A stretch of 64,000 nucleotides of DNA from Cystobacter fuscus (GTDB lineage Bacteria > Myxococcota > Myxococcia > Myxococcales > Myxococcaceae): the NCBI RefSeq assembly GCF_002305875.1, contig NZ_CP022098.1:8556001-8620000 (forward strand). The letters run 5' to 3'. Position numbers and translations under genes: made by a program. The notes under the pieces are model-generated. The model was not told where the DNA came from, did no database searches, and worked only from the letters and a program-made list of their open reading frames with translations. This document shows positions 8,056 through 15,766 of the stretch, piece by piece (within the stretch, counting starts at the first letter, position 1; the number at the start of each line of letters is the position of its first letter).

Positions 8056-8943
8056 ATGCGTTCCACTCGTCACGCGGCCCTCGTCGCGGGCCTCACCACC
8101 ACCCTCCTCGCCGTCCCCGCTCTCGCCACGAACTACACGCTGTGGATCCACGGCAAGAATGGCGGCGGCACCCAGGCGGGCAACTACAACGACTTCTCCA
8201 ACTGGGGCCCGAGCACCGCCGCGGCGGGCGTGAACAAGAAGGCCGTCAACTGGAACGGCACCCAGCGCATCTCCGTGGAGAACTACCGCGTGCGCGACGC
8301 GCTCGACTGCTTCTGCACGGGCGACAACTGGTGCTACGTCGCCGTGCACAGCGCGGGGGACCTGCAGATTGGCTATGCGTTGTCGCTCTACGGCGGCTCC
8401 ACGCGCTCCATCAAGAACGCCACGCCCAACAGCAGTGGCGTGTGTGGCAACGCGGGCGGCACCCAGGTGGGCTGGAACATCAAGTGGGTGGACGTGGCCT
8501 CGGGCGCGAGCGGCGGCAGCGAATTGGCGGACATGGGCGAGTGGGCGGTGAAGGATCCCATCGTGAGCGACCTGGTCACCACCACGGCGCGCGGCATGTA
8601 CAACCACAACACCACGCGCTCGGTGTGGTTCTACAACTTCGCCGCCGCCAAGGGCACGGCCTACTCGGGCATCCTCCCGGGCCAGGATGACGAGGCCGTG
8701 GCCTATCACTCCACGGGAGGCGTCTCCGGCTCCTCGGGCAGCTCGCTGTGCAATCCGGGGGACTGGTTCTGCGGCGGCACACTCAACACGGGCACCAGCG
8801 CGTGCAGCTCCGGCCAGGCCAAGTGGTCCTACCACTCGGTGAGCTTCCGGGATGACGGCGAGGACTACAGCCACTCGGGCAACGGCAACTGGGAGGGAAT
8901 CCCCGGCGTGGTGCGCAAGGACGTGGCCAGCCGCGCCTACTGA
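8056..8943 (+). CDS. Secreted protein, possibly alpha/beta-hydrolase-like
   Basis: A 295-residue protein with a Sec signal peptide ending near VPALATN. After it comes YTLWIHGKNGGGTQ, then CYVAVHSAGDLQIGYALSLY, where H-S-A-G recalls a nucleophile elbow. DDEAVAYHS and WSYHSVSF could supply Asp and His. Five or more cysteines (CFCTGDNWC, SLCNPGDWFC) suggest an extracytoplasmic disulfide-bonded protein. The enzyme assignment is an inference from these motifs; the elbow has Val in place of the usual first Gly. The last 41 bases of the gene are repeated at 10867. Confidence 0.6.
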   Translation: MRSTRHAALVAGLTTTLLAVPALATNYTLWIHGKNGGGTQAGNYNDFSNWGPSTAAAGVNKKAVNWNGTQRISVENYRVRDALDCFCTGDNWCYVAVHSAGDLQIGYALSLYGGSTRSIKNATPNSSGVCGNAGGTQVGWNIKWVDVASGASGGSELADMGEWAVKDPIVSDLVTTTARGMYNHNTTRSVWFYNFAAAKGTAYSGILPGQDDEAVAYHSTGGVSGSSGSSLCNPGDWFCGGTLNTGTSACSSGQAKWSYHSVSFRDDGEDYSHSGNGNWEGIPGVVRKDVASRAY

Positions 8944-8944
8944 A
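8903..8944 (+). repeat. 42-bp direct repeat, left copy (3' end of the secreted-protein gene)
   Basis: CCGGCGTGGTGCGCAAGGAC followed by GTGGCCAGCCGCGCCTACTGAA is identical to 10867-10908. Allowing one mismatch, the match extends to 8899. It covers the last 13 codons and stop of the upstream gene, plus one base. The two copies are 1,964 bp apart and bracket the lower-GC ASCH module. Confidence 0.85.
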
Positions 8945-9003
8945 GGGCAGCCCACTCCAATCAAGCCACCACTGCCTGAGCGAACGCGAACAATCCCGGT
9001 CAG

Positions 9004-9414
9004 TCATGCTGCGTCCTGACCATCCCGGTCCCGCGCGCGCGCAGGCAGATAGCAAAACGATTGGGGGGCCACGCCACTCTTGATCAACGACCGCAACTCC
9101 AGTGGCTTTCGGTATCGACGCACTCTCTGGACCTTGATGGCGTACGCGGTCGATCGCCCCTCGAAGTACTCATCGAAGAAGCGCCGAGAGATGCCAGCCA
9201 GCTTTGCAGTCCGCGCCCAGAGCGTGCTGGGGCGCTCAGACAGAACCTCGGCGATGTCGAACTCGCCCACCACCTTGCCCACTGGCTTGGTGGCGTAGAT
9301 GACCACGGTCTTCACCGTGGGGTTCTTGAAGACCGCCTTCCGAAATTCGAACTGCTTCTCACCATCGAGGATCTTCTCCGCGTACTCAGGCTTTATTGAC
9401 AACAAGACTTTCAT
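9004..9414 (-). CDS. ASCH-domain protein
   Basis: A 136-residue protein starting MKVLLSIKPEYAEKILDGEK, then FEFRK: the classic N-terminal signature of the ASCH/PUA-like fold ('SIKP.ya..IL.G.K..EfRk'). VVIYATKPVGKVVGEFDI is the following strand pair. ASCH domains bind RNA or modified nucleosides; one member, E. coli YqfB, is an N4-acetylcytidine amidohydrolase. Its start overlaps the end of the GNAT-ASCH gene by 29 bp, so the two are coupled. Base composition (near 50-60% GC) is lower than in the flanks, consistent with transfer. Confidence 0.8.
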   Translation of the reverse strand: MKVLLSIKPEYAEKILDGEKQFEFRKAVFKNPTVKTVVIYATKPVGKVVGEFDIAEVLSERPSTLWARTAKLAGISRRFFDEYFEGRSTAYAIKVQRVRRYRKPLELRSLIKSGVAPQSFCYLPARARDRDGQDAA

Positions 9415-10441
9415 CGACGAGCCCCTTCCGAAGAACGTTTAGGAATTGCTTATGGCTTAGCGGCAGGAAGCCCCAGCGAACATTGCCTTCAAGTCCGAGT
9501 TCCTCGATCATTACTTTGCGAGTCACCCGCTTCTTCAAAGCAATGTTGTAGGTGAATCGAATGACGTGAGGGTACTTCTTGTGCTTCCAGAAGCCCAGCA
9601 ATTCGTGCTCCTCGAAGACGCTGTAGGGGCGGCAGTACGCGAGGAAGTCCTCCTGCGTCTTGAAGGAATAGATGGGCCGGTACTCCTCGACGACGCAGGC
9701 TGACGTGGCGACTGACCGGTAGTGGGCGGGCCCTTGCTGGTCGCTCGTCCGGTAGATCAGGAGCACATCGCCACGCTTCAGAGCATCCATGCCCGACATC
9801 GCGGCCAGGTACACCTTGTGGATGCTGTTGGTGTGCGACACGTCCTGCACCACATCGGCATCCTCGGTCTTCAGAATCGAATCGGGCAGCAGGCGCGTGT
9901 GCCACTGAGGATAGAGCGCGAGCAGGTAGGCCCGCTCCTGGGATAGGCGCACGAGGGGATAACTCCGCACCACGTCCTCGTAGGCGCCCCGCAACTGCTT
10001 GACGAACACCTGCTCTGTCCCATTCTTGGAGGTCTTTGTCCCGACGTTCCGGAACCCGTACCTCTCGAGCAACCCGATCAATGGCCCATGCTCCGAAAAG
10101 ACGGTCACGTAGACCTCGTCCACCTTCTCGAAGATGGCGTGGTCGAAGATCTTCTTGATGAACCGTTCGCCCAGCTTCGTTCCGTGGGCGTTGATCTTCA
10201 TCGTCCCGACCTTCAAGCGACGCGCAGGCGGCAGGACCGGAGCTACATCCGCGACCGGCCCCACCTCGACTTTCACGTATAGGAATCCGTCGATAGTACC
10301 TTGGTCGTTCTTGAACACGTAGGCGCGGTCATCCGCCTTCTTGGCGAACCAGATTGGGAATTCCTGGTAGTTCGCCTTCAGCGAATCGAAGAACGGGTCG
10401 GCCAAATTGATGTCCTTGAACTGAAGATGCTCCAGATTCAT
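9386..10441 (-). CDS. GNAT acetyltransferase fused to an ASCH/PUA-like domain
   Basis: A 351-residue protein. The start MNLEHLQFKDINLADPFF is chosen at 10441 because GGAG precedes it at good spacing; the frame is open further upstream but the sequence there is not protein-like. Residues about 20-165 fit a GNAT fold: VFKNDQGTIDGFLYVKVE, IKKIFDHAIFEKVDEVYV, and LIGLLERYGFRNVGT as the typical last strand. Residues about 180-350 resemble an ASCH/EVE-type PUA-like domain (KRGDVLLIYRTSDQQGP, then YRSVATSACVVEEYR). With the coupled ASCH gene it may form a small modification or recognition system for nucleic acid. That role is an inference. Confidence 0.7.
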   Translation of the reverse strand: MNLEHLQFKDINLADPFFDSLKANYQEFPIWFAKKADDRAYVFKNDQGTIDGFLYVKVEVGPVADVAPVLPPARRLKVGTMKINAHGTKLGERFIKKIFDHAIFEKVDEVYVTVFSEHGPLIGLLERYGFRNVGTKTSKNGTEQVFVKQLRGAYEDVVRSYPLVRLSQERAYLLALYPQWHTRLLPDSILKTEDADVVQDVSHTNSIHKVYLAAMSGMDALKRGDVLLIYRTSDQQGPAHYRSVATSACVVEEYRPIYSFKTQEDFLAYCRPYSVFEEHELLGFWKHKKYPHVIRFTYNIALKKRVTRKVMIEELGLEGNVRWGFLPLSHKQFLNVLRKGLVDESLVVNKA

Positions 10442-10948
10442 AGCCGCTCCATGTAGAAGGAGGTGCGAACCATCCCAGTGCCCACCACTCCAGTCAACGT
10501 AAAGGCCCAAGACGGGGAGGGATGGACGCACTGCCGCGGGCAGCGGATTGAAACAGGGAGGCCGCGGAGGGGTAGGCGTGCCACTCGCTCGGGCATCGTC
10601 CAACACCACCTGCTCGGCCCATTGCTCCGCGAAGCACCCATGCACTCATTCCATGTCCTCGCGCTCCCCATTTGATCCAACGCTTCGCCCAGTTGAACCA
10701 GGGGAACAGCCGCTTCGCGACCCCCAGCAACTGCGGCAGACACGTGAGGTCCATGCACCCCGCGGGCCAGCCGCAAGTCCTCAGAAAGACTTGATCCCGG
10801 TAGACGCACCTGTCCAAGCCGCGTCTCGTTCTCAAGCCCCTCGTTTCGAGTTCTTTGACACCATCTCCGGCGTGGTGCGCAAGGACGTGGCCAGCCGCGC
10901 CTACTGAACCGGGTGCTCCGAGCGCCACGGGGGTCGATTTCCGCAGCG
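10442..10948. other. Stretch without a supported gene around the right repeat
   Basis: Minus-strand frames upstream of the GNAT gene contain aromatic-rich stretches (KRLFPWFNWAKRWIKWGARG) but need frameshifts, and no start or family is recognisable. They may be the ruins of a gene. The right copy of the 42-bp direct repeat lies at 10867-10908. The rest shows nothing definite. Confidence 0.35.
10867..10908 (+). repeat. 42-bp direct repeat, right copy
   Basis: This copy is identical to 8903-8944. Here the repeat encodes the same GVVRKDVASRAY-stop end, but the sequence immediately upstream (TTCGAGTTCTTTGACACC) is unrelated to the gene at 8056. It is therefore a detached 3' gene end, as expected for a site-specific insertion that regenerates the target gene, or for a small segmental duplication. 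Confidence 0.85.
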
Positions 10949-11848
10949 TCACGGAGAGGAGCGCCGGGCCTCCGTCTCGATGTACTCCCACAGTCGTTTG
11001 GCCACCGGCCCTCGCGGAACGTGGTGCAGCCGGGCGGCGACGATCTCCCTCCTGAACCGCTTGAGGTACCTGCCCGCGATGGAGAGCAGGCGTCCGTCCT
11101 TCAGCTCCTGTTCGATCATGAAGCGGGGCATGTGGCCCCAGCCCATTCCGCGCAGGATCAACTCCTTCTTCATCCACTGATCTCCCACCGTCCAGCGACG
11201 TGCCCCATCGACGACGAAGTAGTCCTGGGGTGGCAGCCGGCGGGCCGAGTCTCGGATCACGCACTGCACATGATTTCTCATGTCCTCTGGCGTGAGCCCG
11301 TCGGTGATCGGGAAGGGGAGGAAGCCCGGCGCCACGACCGGTATCAGCTCCACGCCGAACAGCTCGATGCTATCGAGATGAGGGTCGCTCCTGTCGTGGT
11401 CATGGAAGATCAGATCGGCGTCCTGATCGAACAGCCGTTCCAGCGGACCGGACAACGAGTCGAAGTGCAGGTGCAGTTGGGTGTGGGGGAAGTCGTCGGA
11501 GAAGCGCCGCAGCAGCTTGACGATCCGATCCAACGGACACAGCGAGGCGACGACGACGTGCAGCTCGCTTTCCTCTCCCTGGGCCAGGCAGTCCGCGAGG
11601 GTGTGCAGGGAGCGCGCGTCCGCCAGCAGACCGCGCGCGCGCGCATGGAAGGTCCTTCCCTCCTCGGTCAGCGCCACCCGGTAGCCGGAACGGTCGAGCA
11701 GCCGGATGCCCAACTGGGCCTCGAGGTTCTTGATCGCCGCGTGGATGGAGGGGTGGGAACGGTGCAGCATCTTCGCCGCTGACTGGAAGCTGCCCCCGGT
11801 CACCACCGCATCGAGGCAGACCAACTCATGCAAGGTGAAGTCGAACAT
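10949..11848 (-). CDS. LysR-family transcriptional regulator
   Basis: A 299-residue protein. The N-terminal winged helix-turn-helix is clear: LHELVCLDAVVTGGSFQSAA then KMLHRSHPSIHAAIKNLEAQ and LGIRLLDRSGYRVALTEEG. The remainder is a LysR effector-binding domain (ELHVVVASLCPLDRI opens the first subdomain, VELIPVVAPGFLP the second). It is divergent from an MBL-fold hydrolase gene 93 bp away, its probable target. A perfect dyad lies 2 bp upstream of its start codon and suggests autoregulation. Confidence 0.9.
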   Translation of the reverse strand: MFDFTLHELVCLDAVVTGGSFQSAAKMLHRSHPSIHAAIKNLEAQLGIRLLDRSGYRVALTEEGRTFHARARGLLADARSLHTLADCLAQGEESELHVVVASLCPLDRIVKLLRRFSDDFPHTQLHLHFDSLSGPLERLFDQDADLIFHDHDRSDPHLDSIELFGVELIPVVAPGFLPFPITDGLTPEDMRNHVQCVIRDSARRLPPQDYFVVDGARRWTVGDQWMKKELILRGMGWGHMPRFMIEQELKDGRLLSIAGRYLKRFRREIVAARLHHVPRGPVAKRLWEYIETEARRSSP

Positions 11849-11849
11849 T

Positions 11850-11864
11850 GTAGGAAAATCCTAC
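11850..11864. promoter_or_regulatory. LysR-box-like palindrome in the divergent promoter region
   Basis: GTAGGA-AAA-TCCTAC is a perfect 6-3-6 dyad with T at 11851 and A at 11863, fitting the T-N11-A rule for LysR-type sites. It abuts the start codon of the lysR-type gene and lies 78 bp upstream of the MBL-hydrolase ATG. It is probably the regulator's own binding site. Confidence 0.6.
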
Positions 11865-11941
11865 GGTGTTGGTCGTGATTTCCAAATTTCTATCGGCATC
11901 ACCGGCGCTTAGGTAGTCGTCGTCCCAAAACGAGGAAGCCA

Positions 11942-12883
11942 ATGTCTGTCATCCAGAAGCGAGTCATCCTCATCACCATCACCTTCGCGTCCCTCCTGGT
12001 GGGACTGTCCGCGCGGTCGGCACGGGCTCAACAGTCGCCCCCACCGATCGTGCAGGTCGACCAGCTCAAGAAGATCAGCGAGCACGTGCGCGTCATTCTG
12101 GACAACGACGTCGATTTCGTCTCCAACATCGGCTTTGTCGTCGGCGACAAGGCGGTGCTCGTCATCGATACGGGAATGGGAGCGCGCAACGGCGCCGCGG
12201 TGGCTCATGTGGCCAGGAAGTTGGCCGGCAAGCGGAAGATCTACCTGGTGACCACCCACGTCCACCCCGAGCATGACCTGGGCGCCCAGGGGTTCCCGGC
12301 GGACATCACGATGATCCGGTCGGTGGACCAGGAGAAGGACATCGCCGAGTTCGGTCTGTCGCTGGCGAAGCTGTTCGCCAGCATGTCCAGGATCAATGCC
12401 GAGTTGCTCGAGGGCGCCCGGTTCCGCGAGGCGGACATCACCTTCACGAACTCCCTCGAGCTGGAGCTGGGCTCGCTGCGGGTGCGTCTGCTGGCCCTCG
12501 GGGCGAACCACACCCGGGGTGATACCGGTGTCTGGATCGAGGCCGATCGTGTGCTGTTCGCGGGCGATGTGGCGATGAAGGGCACTCCCGCGCTCGCGAG
12601 CCCCCAGTCCACCATGGCCCACTGGATGGAGACGCTGAACCGGGTGGAAGCGCTCGAGCCCTCCGTCATCGTGCCCAGTCACGGGCCGGTGGGTGGCCTG
12701 GAGTTCCTCCCGCCCTATCGGACCTTCCTCACGACGATCCGAGATCGAACCGCGGCCGCGAAGAAGGCCGGACGCACGGTGGACGAGGCCGTCGCGGAGA
12801 TCACGGCGGCGCTGTCGGAGCGCTACCCCGACCGCCTCCATCTGGATTGGGCGGTCAGGGCCCTCTACGCGGAACTCCAGTAG
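11942..12883 (+). CDS. Secreted MBL-fold metallo-hydrolase
   Basis: A 313-residue protein with a signal peptide (a hydrophobic ILITITFASLLVGLSA core, cleavage near ARAQQ). The metallo-beta-lactamase fold is shown by LVIDTGMG, the metal motif TTHVHPEHDLG, GANHTRGDTG, LFAGDVAMKG and VPSHGPVGG. The usual Asp of HxHxDH is Glu here, a variant I associate with quinoprotein-relay/SoxH-like hydrolases. It acts in the periplasm or outside the cell. The substrate is unknown. The divergent LysR gene is its likely regulator. Confidence 0.85.
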   Translation: MSVIQKRVILITITFASLLVGLSARSARAQQSPPPIVQVDQLKKISEHVRVILDNDVDFVSNIGFVVGDKAVLVIDTGMGARNGAAVAHVARKLAGKRKIYLVTTHVHPEHDLGAQGFPADITMIRSVDQEKDIAEFGLSLAKLFASMSRINAELLEGARFREADITFTNSLELELGSLRVRLLALGANHTRGDTGVWIEADRVLFAGDVAMKGTPALASPQSTMAHWMETLNRVEALEPSVIVPSHGPVGGLEFLPPYRTFLTTIRDRTAAAKKAGRTVDEAVAEITAALSERYPDRLHLDWAVRALYAELQ

Positions 12884-12937
12884 GCGAAGGCGGAGACCCT
12901 CCCCCTCCCTCCCTGTCCAGGAGAGAGAAGGGGGGAC

Positions 12938-14263
12938 TCAGGGCGCCGCGCAGCCCAGGGCCACGGTGGCCGACAGGGGCGTGGCCGTGCGGGTGAGACT
13001 CCTGGGCGTCACCGAGATGTTGGACACCTGGACGGCGCCGCCCTCGGCGTACTCCGTCTTGCCCTCCACGCGCCTGAGGCCGGCGGTGGTGGGGGACTTC
13101 ACGCAGCCCGAGCCCGAGGGGAAGAGCCGCAGGAGAGTGAGCGCCGGGCCATTCAGGGTGAAGGAGAAGGTGGAGCCGTCAGGGCCGGCGGTCGCCTGGA
13201 GCCCTCCGTAGAGCGCTTCCTGGAGGGAGCCGTCGGACGAGAAGCGGGCGAGCACCTGCGAGATGACATTGGAGCCAAGGACACCACTGTTCGCGGTGAA
13301 GGAGATCCACGTGTCCTCACCCGAGGCGACGAGCGAGTGGCCACTGCCGAACTGGAGTGGGGCCTCGGTGGTGCCCGTCGACGTCGGCACCTGCTGGGTC
13401 AGATCCGCGCGGCTCATGGTCCTCGGTTGTCCCTGGGCGTCGAACGTCGCGAGGACGAAGGGGCTGAGCACGGCGACGTTGTCGCTGCGCGTGGAGTTGT
13501 TGCCCAGGCCCACCATCACCGAGCCATCGGCCAGCAGGCGCAGGCCCGAGAGGGAGTGGTTGCCCGGTCCGGGCGAGGCGAAGCTCTTCCACGCCACCTG
13601 TCCGTCCGCGGAGACCTTGGTGAGGCCGATGCCCGACATCCGGCTCTTGGAGTCGAGGGGCACCCCCGCGGCGATGAACGCATCGCCCGCGGCAATCACG
13701 TGCGTGGCGGGGATGCTCTTGGCCCACACGGGCTCGAGCTGTGCGTCCACGCGCAGCAGGTTGCCCCCGGCCAGCAGCAGCCCGCCATCGTCGAGCGGCA
13801 GGGCCCGTCCCGGTGAGAAGCCGGTGTACTCGGCGGCCTGCCGCACCGCGCCCGTGGCCGCGTCGAGCTTCAGCACCCGGAGCGAGCCGGGATAGGTCTC
13901 GCCGGAGATGAGGAAGAGCGCGCCATCCCTGCCCGCCACCAGATGGGTGGGAAGGTCCCGCTCGTCGATGCGTACGACCCACTTGAGCGACATCTTCGCG
14001 TCGAGCCGCAGGACCGCGATGTCGCTGTTGTAGCCCTTGTCGTCGGCCAGGAGCGCCGCCAGCACCACGTCTCCATCCGGCAGCGTGCCGATGGTGCCAT
14101 TGCGGTACTCGACGAAGAAGCGCGTCCCGGTGAGGGTCAGCGTGGCCGCCGTGTTCTCCCGGGGCGGGCCACCGCCTCCTCCGCCGGCACCTCCCGCGCC
14201 GGAGACACCGCACGCCGTCAACAGCGTCAGTACCGCTCCGCACAGCCAGCTCTTTCGCGTCAT
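12938..14263 (-). CDS. Lipoprotein with beta-propeller-like repeats
   Basis: A 441-residue protein. The start at 14263 is chosen because MTRKSWLCGAVLTLLTACG is a lipoprotein leader (lipobox LTAC) with a GGAGAGGG ribosome site before it, although the frame is open further upstream. A Gly-rich linker follows. The body has recurring 'LLADGSVMVGLG', 'LPLDDGGLLLAGG' and 'LPDGDVVLAALLADD' strands, typical of delta-60/beta-propeller proteins of myxobacteria. It is predicted to be anchored in the outer membrane or cell surface. No enzymatic motif is seen. It converges with the MBL-hydrolase gene. Confidence 0.7.
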   Translation of the reverse strand: MTRKSWLCGAVLTLLTACGVSGAGGAGGGGGGPPRENTAATLTLTGTRFFVEYRNGTIGTLPDGDVVLAALLADDKGYNSDIAVLRLDAKMSLKWVVRIDERDLPTHLVAGRDGALFLISGETYPGSLRVLKLDAATGAVRQAAEYTGFSPGRALPLDDGGLLLAGGNLLRVDAQLEPVWAKSIPATHVIAAGDAFIAAGVPLDSKSRMSGIGLTKVSADGQVAWKSFASPGPGNHSLSGLRLLADGSVMVGLGNNSTRSDNVAVLSPFVLATFDAQGQPRTMSRADLTQQVPTSTGTTEAPLQFGSGHSLVASGEDTWISFTANSGVLGSNVISQVLARFSSDGSLQEALYGGLQATAGPDGSTFSFTLNGPALTLLRLFPSGSGCVKSPTTAGLRRVEGKTEYAEGGAVQVSNISVTPRSLTRTATPLSATVALGCAAP

Positions 14264-14457
14264 GGTCCACCCTCTCCTGCGGTCAGGGGAGAATACGTGG
14301 AGAGGCGGAGGGACAAGACCCCCCTCGCTCAGTGCGACGCCTGGGTACCGCTTCCCCTCCTTTCCTCGGAGGTCGCGCCCACCACCCTCCCAGACACGTC
14401 CTCCGCACCCGTAGGACCCGGCGGATATGATTCGCCCCTTTCGAGAGGGAGGAAACC

Positions 14458-15540
14458 GTGGCGGACCTCGCGGACGGGGCCCAGGTGGAGATGAAGGGCT
14501 CGGGAGCCAAGCCGTACATCCTGAAGAACACCGGGGGCGTGTACTCGTGCTCCTGCCCGGCGTGGCGCAACCAGTCGGTAGCCATCGAGCGGCGCACGTG
14601 CAAGCACCTGCGCAAGCTCCGGGGAGACGCGGAAGAGGAGGCGCGCGTGGGCACCACGAACACGGCCCCCGCGGCCCGGACCCCGCTCCGCACCAACGTG
14701 CGTCCCGGCACGAGCACGAGCGAGGACCCGGCCACCGCGCCGCCCGTGCTGCTGGCCCACTCCTGGGAGAACGACGTCGAGCTGACGGGCTGGTGGATGA
14801 GCGAGAAGCTCGACGGCGTGCGCGCGTACTGGGATGGCAAGCGCTTCCTGTCACGGCAGGGCAATCCCTTCTTCGCCCCCGACTGGTTCACCGAGAAGCT
14901 GCCGGACACCCCGCTCGACGGGGAGCTGTTCGGCGGACGCCGCAAGTTCCAGCAGACGGTGAGCATCGTACGGCGACAGGACCGGGGCGAGGGGTGGAAG
15001 AACCTGGCCTTCGTCGTCTTCGACGCCCCGGCCCTGGACGCCCCCTTCGAGGAGCGGCTGGCGCACTGCGAGCGGTATGTGAAGGACGTGTCACCGCCCT
15101 ACACCCAGTGGCTGCCTCACGAGCCCTGCCGGGGCGTGGATCACCTGCGCCAGGAGCTCGCCCGGGTGGAGGGGCTCGGAGGCGAGGGGCTGATGCTGCG
15201 CCAGCCGGGCTCGCGCTACGAGGTGGGCCGCTCGCACACCCTGCTGAAGGTGAAGAGTTTCAAGGACGACGAGGCCCGCGTGGTGGGACACGTGGCGGGC
15301 GCGGGCAAGCACAAGGGCCGCCTGGGCGCGCTGGAGGTGGAGCTGCGCGACGGCACCCGCTTCTCCGTGGGCACCGGCTTCTCGGACGCGGAGCGCAGCA
15401 ACCCCCCCGGCATGGGCACCATCATCACCTTCCGCTACCAGGAGCTGTCCAACGACGGCGTGCCCCGCTTCCCCTCGTACGTGGGGGTGCGCATCGACGC
15501 CGCCCCCTTCACGCCCGTGGCCCGTCCTCCTCGGACGTGA
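14458..15540 (+). CDS. ATP-dependent DNA ligase with N-terminal SWIM-type zinc finger
   Basis: A 360-residue protein starting at GTG 14458 behind GAGGGAGGA. Residues 29-50 contain C31, C33, C48 and H50 in a CxC...CxH arrangement (YSCSCPAWRNQS and RRTCKH), a SWIM zinc finger. Residues about 98-360 are a minimal ATP-dependent ligase: motif I SEKLDGVRAYWDG with K117 as the AMP-accepting lysine, motif III LDGELFGGRRKF, motif IV LGGEGLMLRQPG, motif V LLKVKSF, then an OB-fold domain. The catalytic core is the short Lig E/phage type. The zinc finger may guide it to particular DNA. It seals nicks, perhaps as an accessory repair ligase. No Ku or polymerase is nearby. Confidence 0.85.
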   Translation: MADLADGAQVEMKGSGAKPYILKNTGGVYSCSCPAWRNQSVAIERRTCKHLRKLRGDAEEEARVGTTNTAPAARTPLRTNVRPGTSTSEDPATAPPVLLAHSWENDVELTGWWMSEKLDGVRAYWDGKRFLSRQGNPFFAPDWFTEKLPDTPLDGELFGGRRKFQQTVSIVRRQDRGEGWKNLAFVVFDAPALDAPFEERLAHCERYVKDVSPPYTQWLPHEPCRGVDHLRQELARVEGLGGEGLMLRQPGSRYEVGRSHTLLKVKSFKDDEARVVGHVAGAGKHKGRLGALEVELRDGTRFSVGTGFSDAERSNPPGMGTIITFRYQELSNDGVPRFPSYVGVRIDAAPFTPVARPPRT

Positions 15541-15716
15541 GGATGCTCGAGGCGGTCGACGCTCGCGTGCGGGCCGCCGCCGCCTCGGGCACGAAACCGG
15601 CGTGCCGTGGGTCGTTCCAGGTGCTCCCGAATGGCGTGCACCCCGTCGGGTGCCGTCTGGTACTCCATCACCCACAAAACCAGTTTACCCTGTTTTACTC
15701 TCCGAGTATCCTTCAA

Positions 15717-15751
15717 GGTGTTTTAAACCTTTAATTCCTGGTTTAAACACC
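15717..15751 (+). promoter_or_regulatory. Inverted repeat in the 5' region of the alginate-lyase gene
   Basis: GGTGTTTTAAACC (15717-15729) and GGTTTAAACACC (15740-15751) are inverted copies, with one extra T in the left arm, around a 10-base spacer. The dyad lies 15 bp before the ATG, in an unusually AT-rich island. It could be an operator for a repressor or an mRNA hairpin placed just upstream of the ribosome site. AT-rich elements TTTACC and GTATCC upstream could form a weak promoter. Confidence 0.55.
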
Positions 15752-15766
15752 GAAAGGGATAGACCT

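Noticed and set aside
10494-10866. Possible integrase or transposase gene inside the direct-repeat element
   Set aside because: Minus-strand frames have aromatic-rich bits but no catalytic motif and need several frameshifts.
12884-12937. Terminator between the MBL hydrolase and propeller lipoprotein genes
   Set aside because: CT-rich and GA-rich blocks can pair loosely, but there is no clean stem and no T tract.
14264-14854. Upstream extension of the propeller lipoprotein gene to 638 residues
   Set aside because: The extension is Arg/Ser/Pro-rich noise overlapping the divergent ligase gene. The lipoprotein leader and ribosome site fix the start at 14263.
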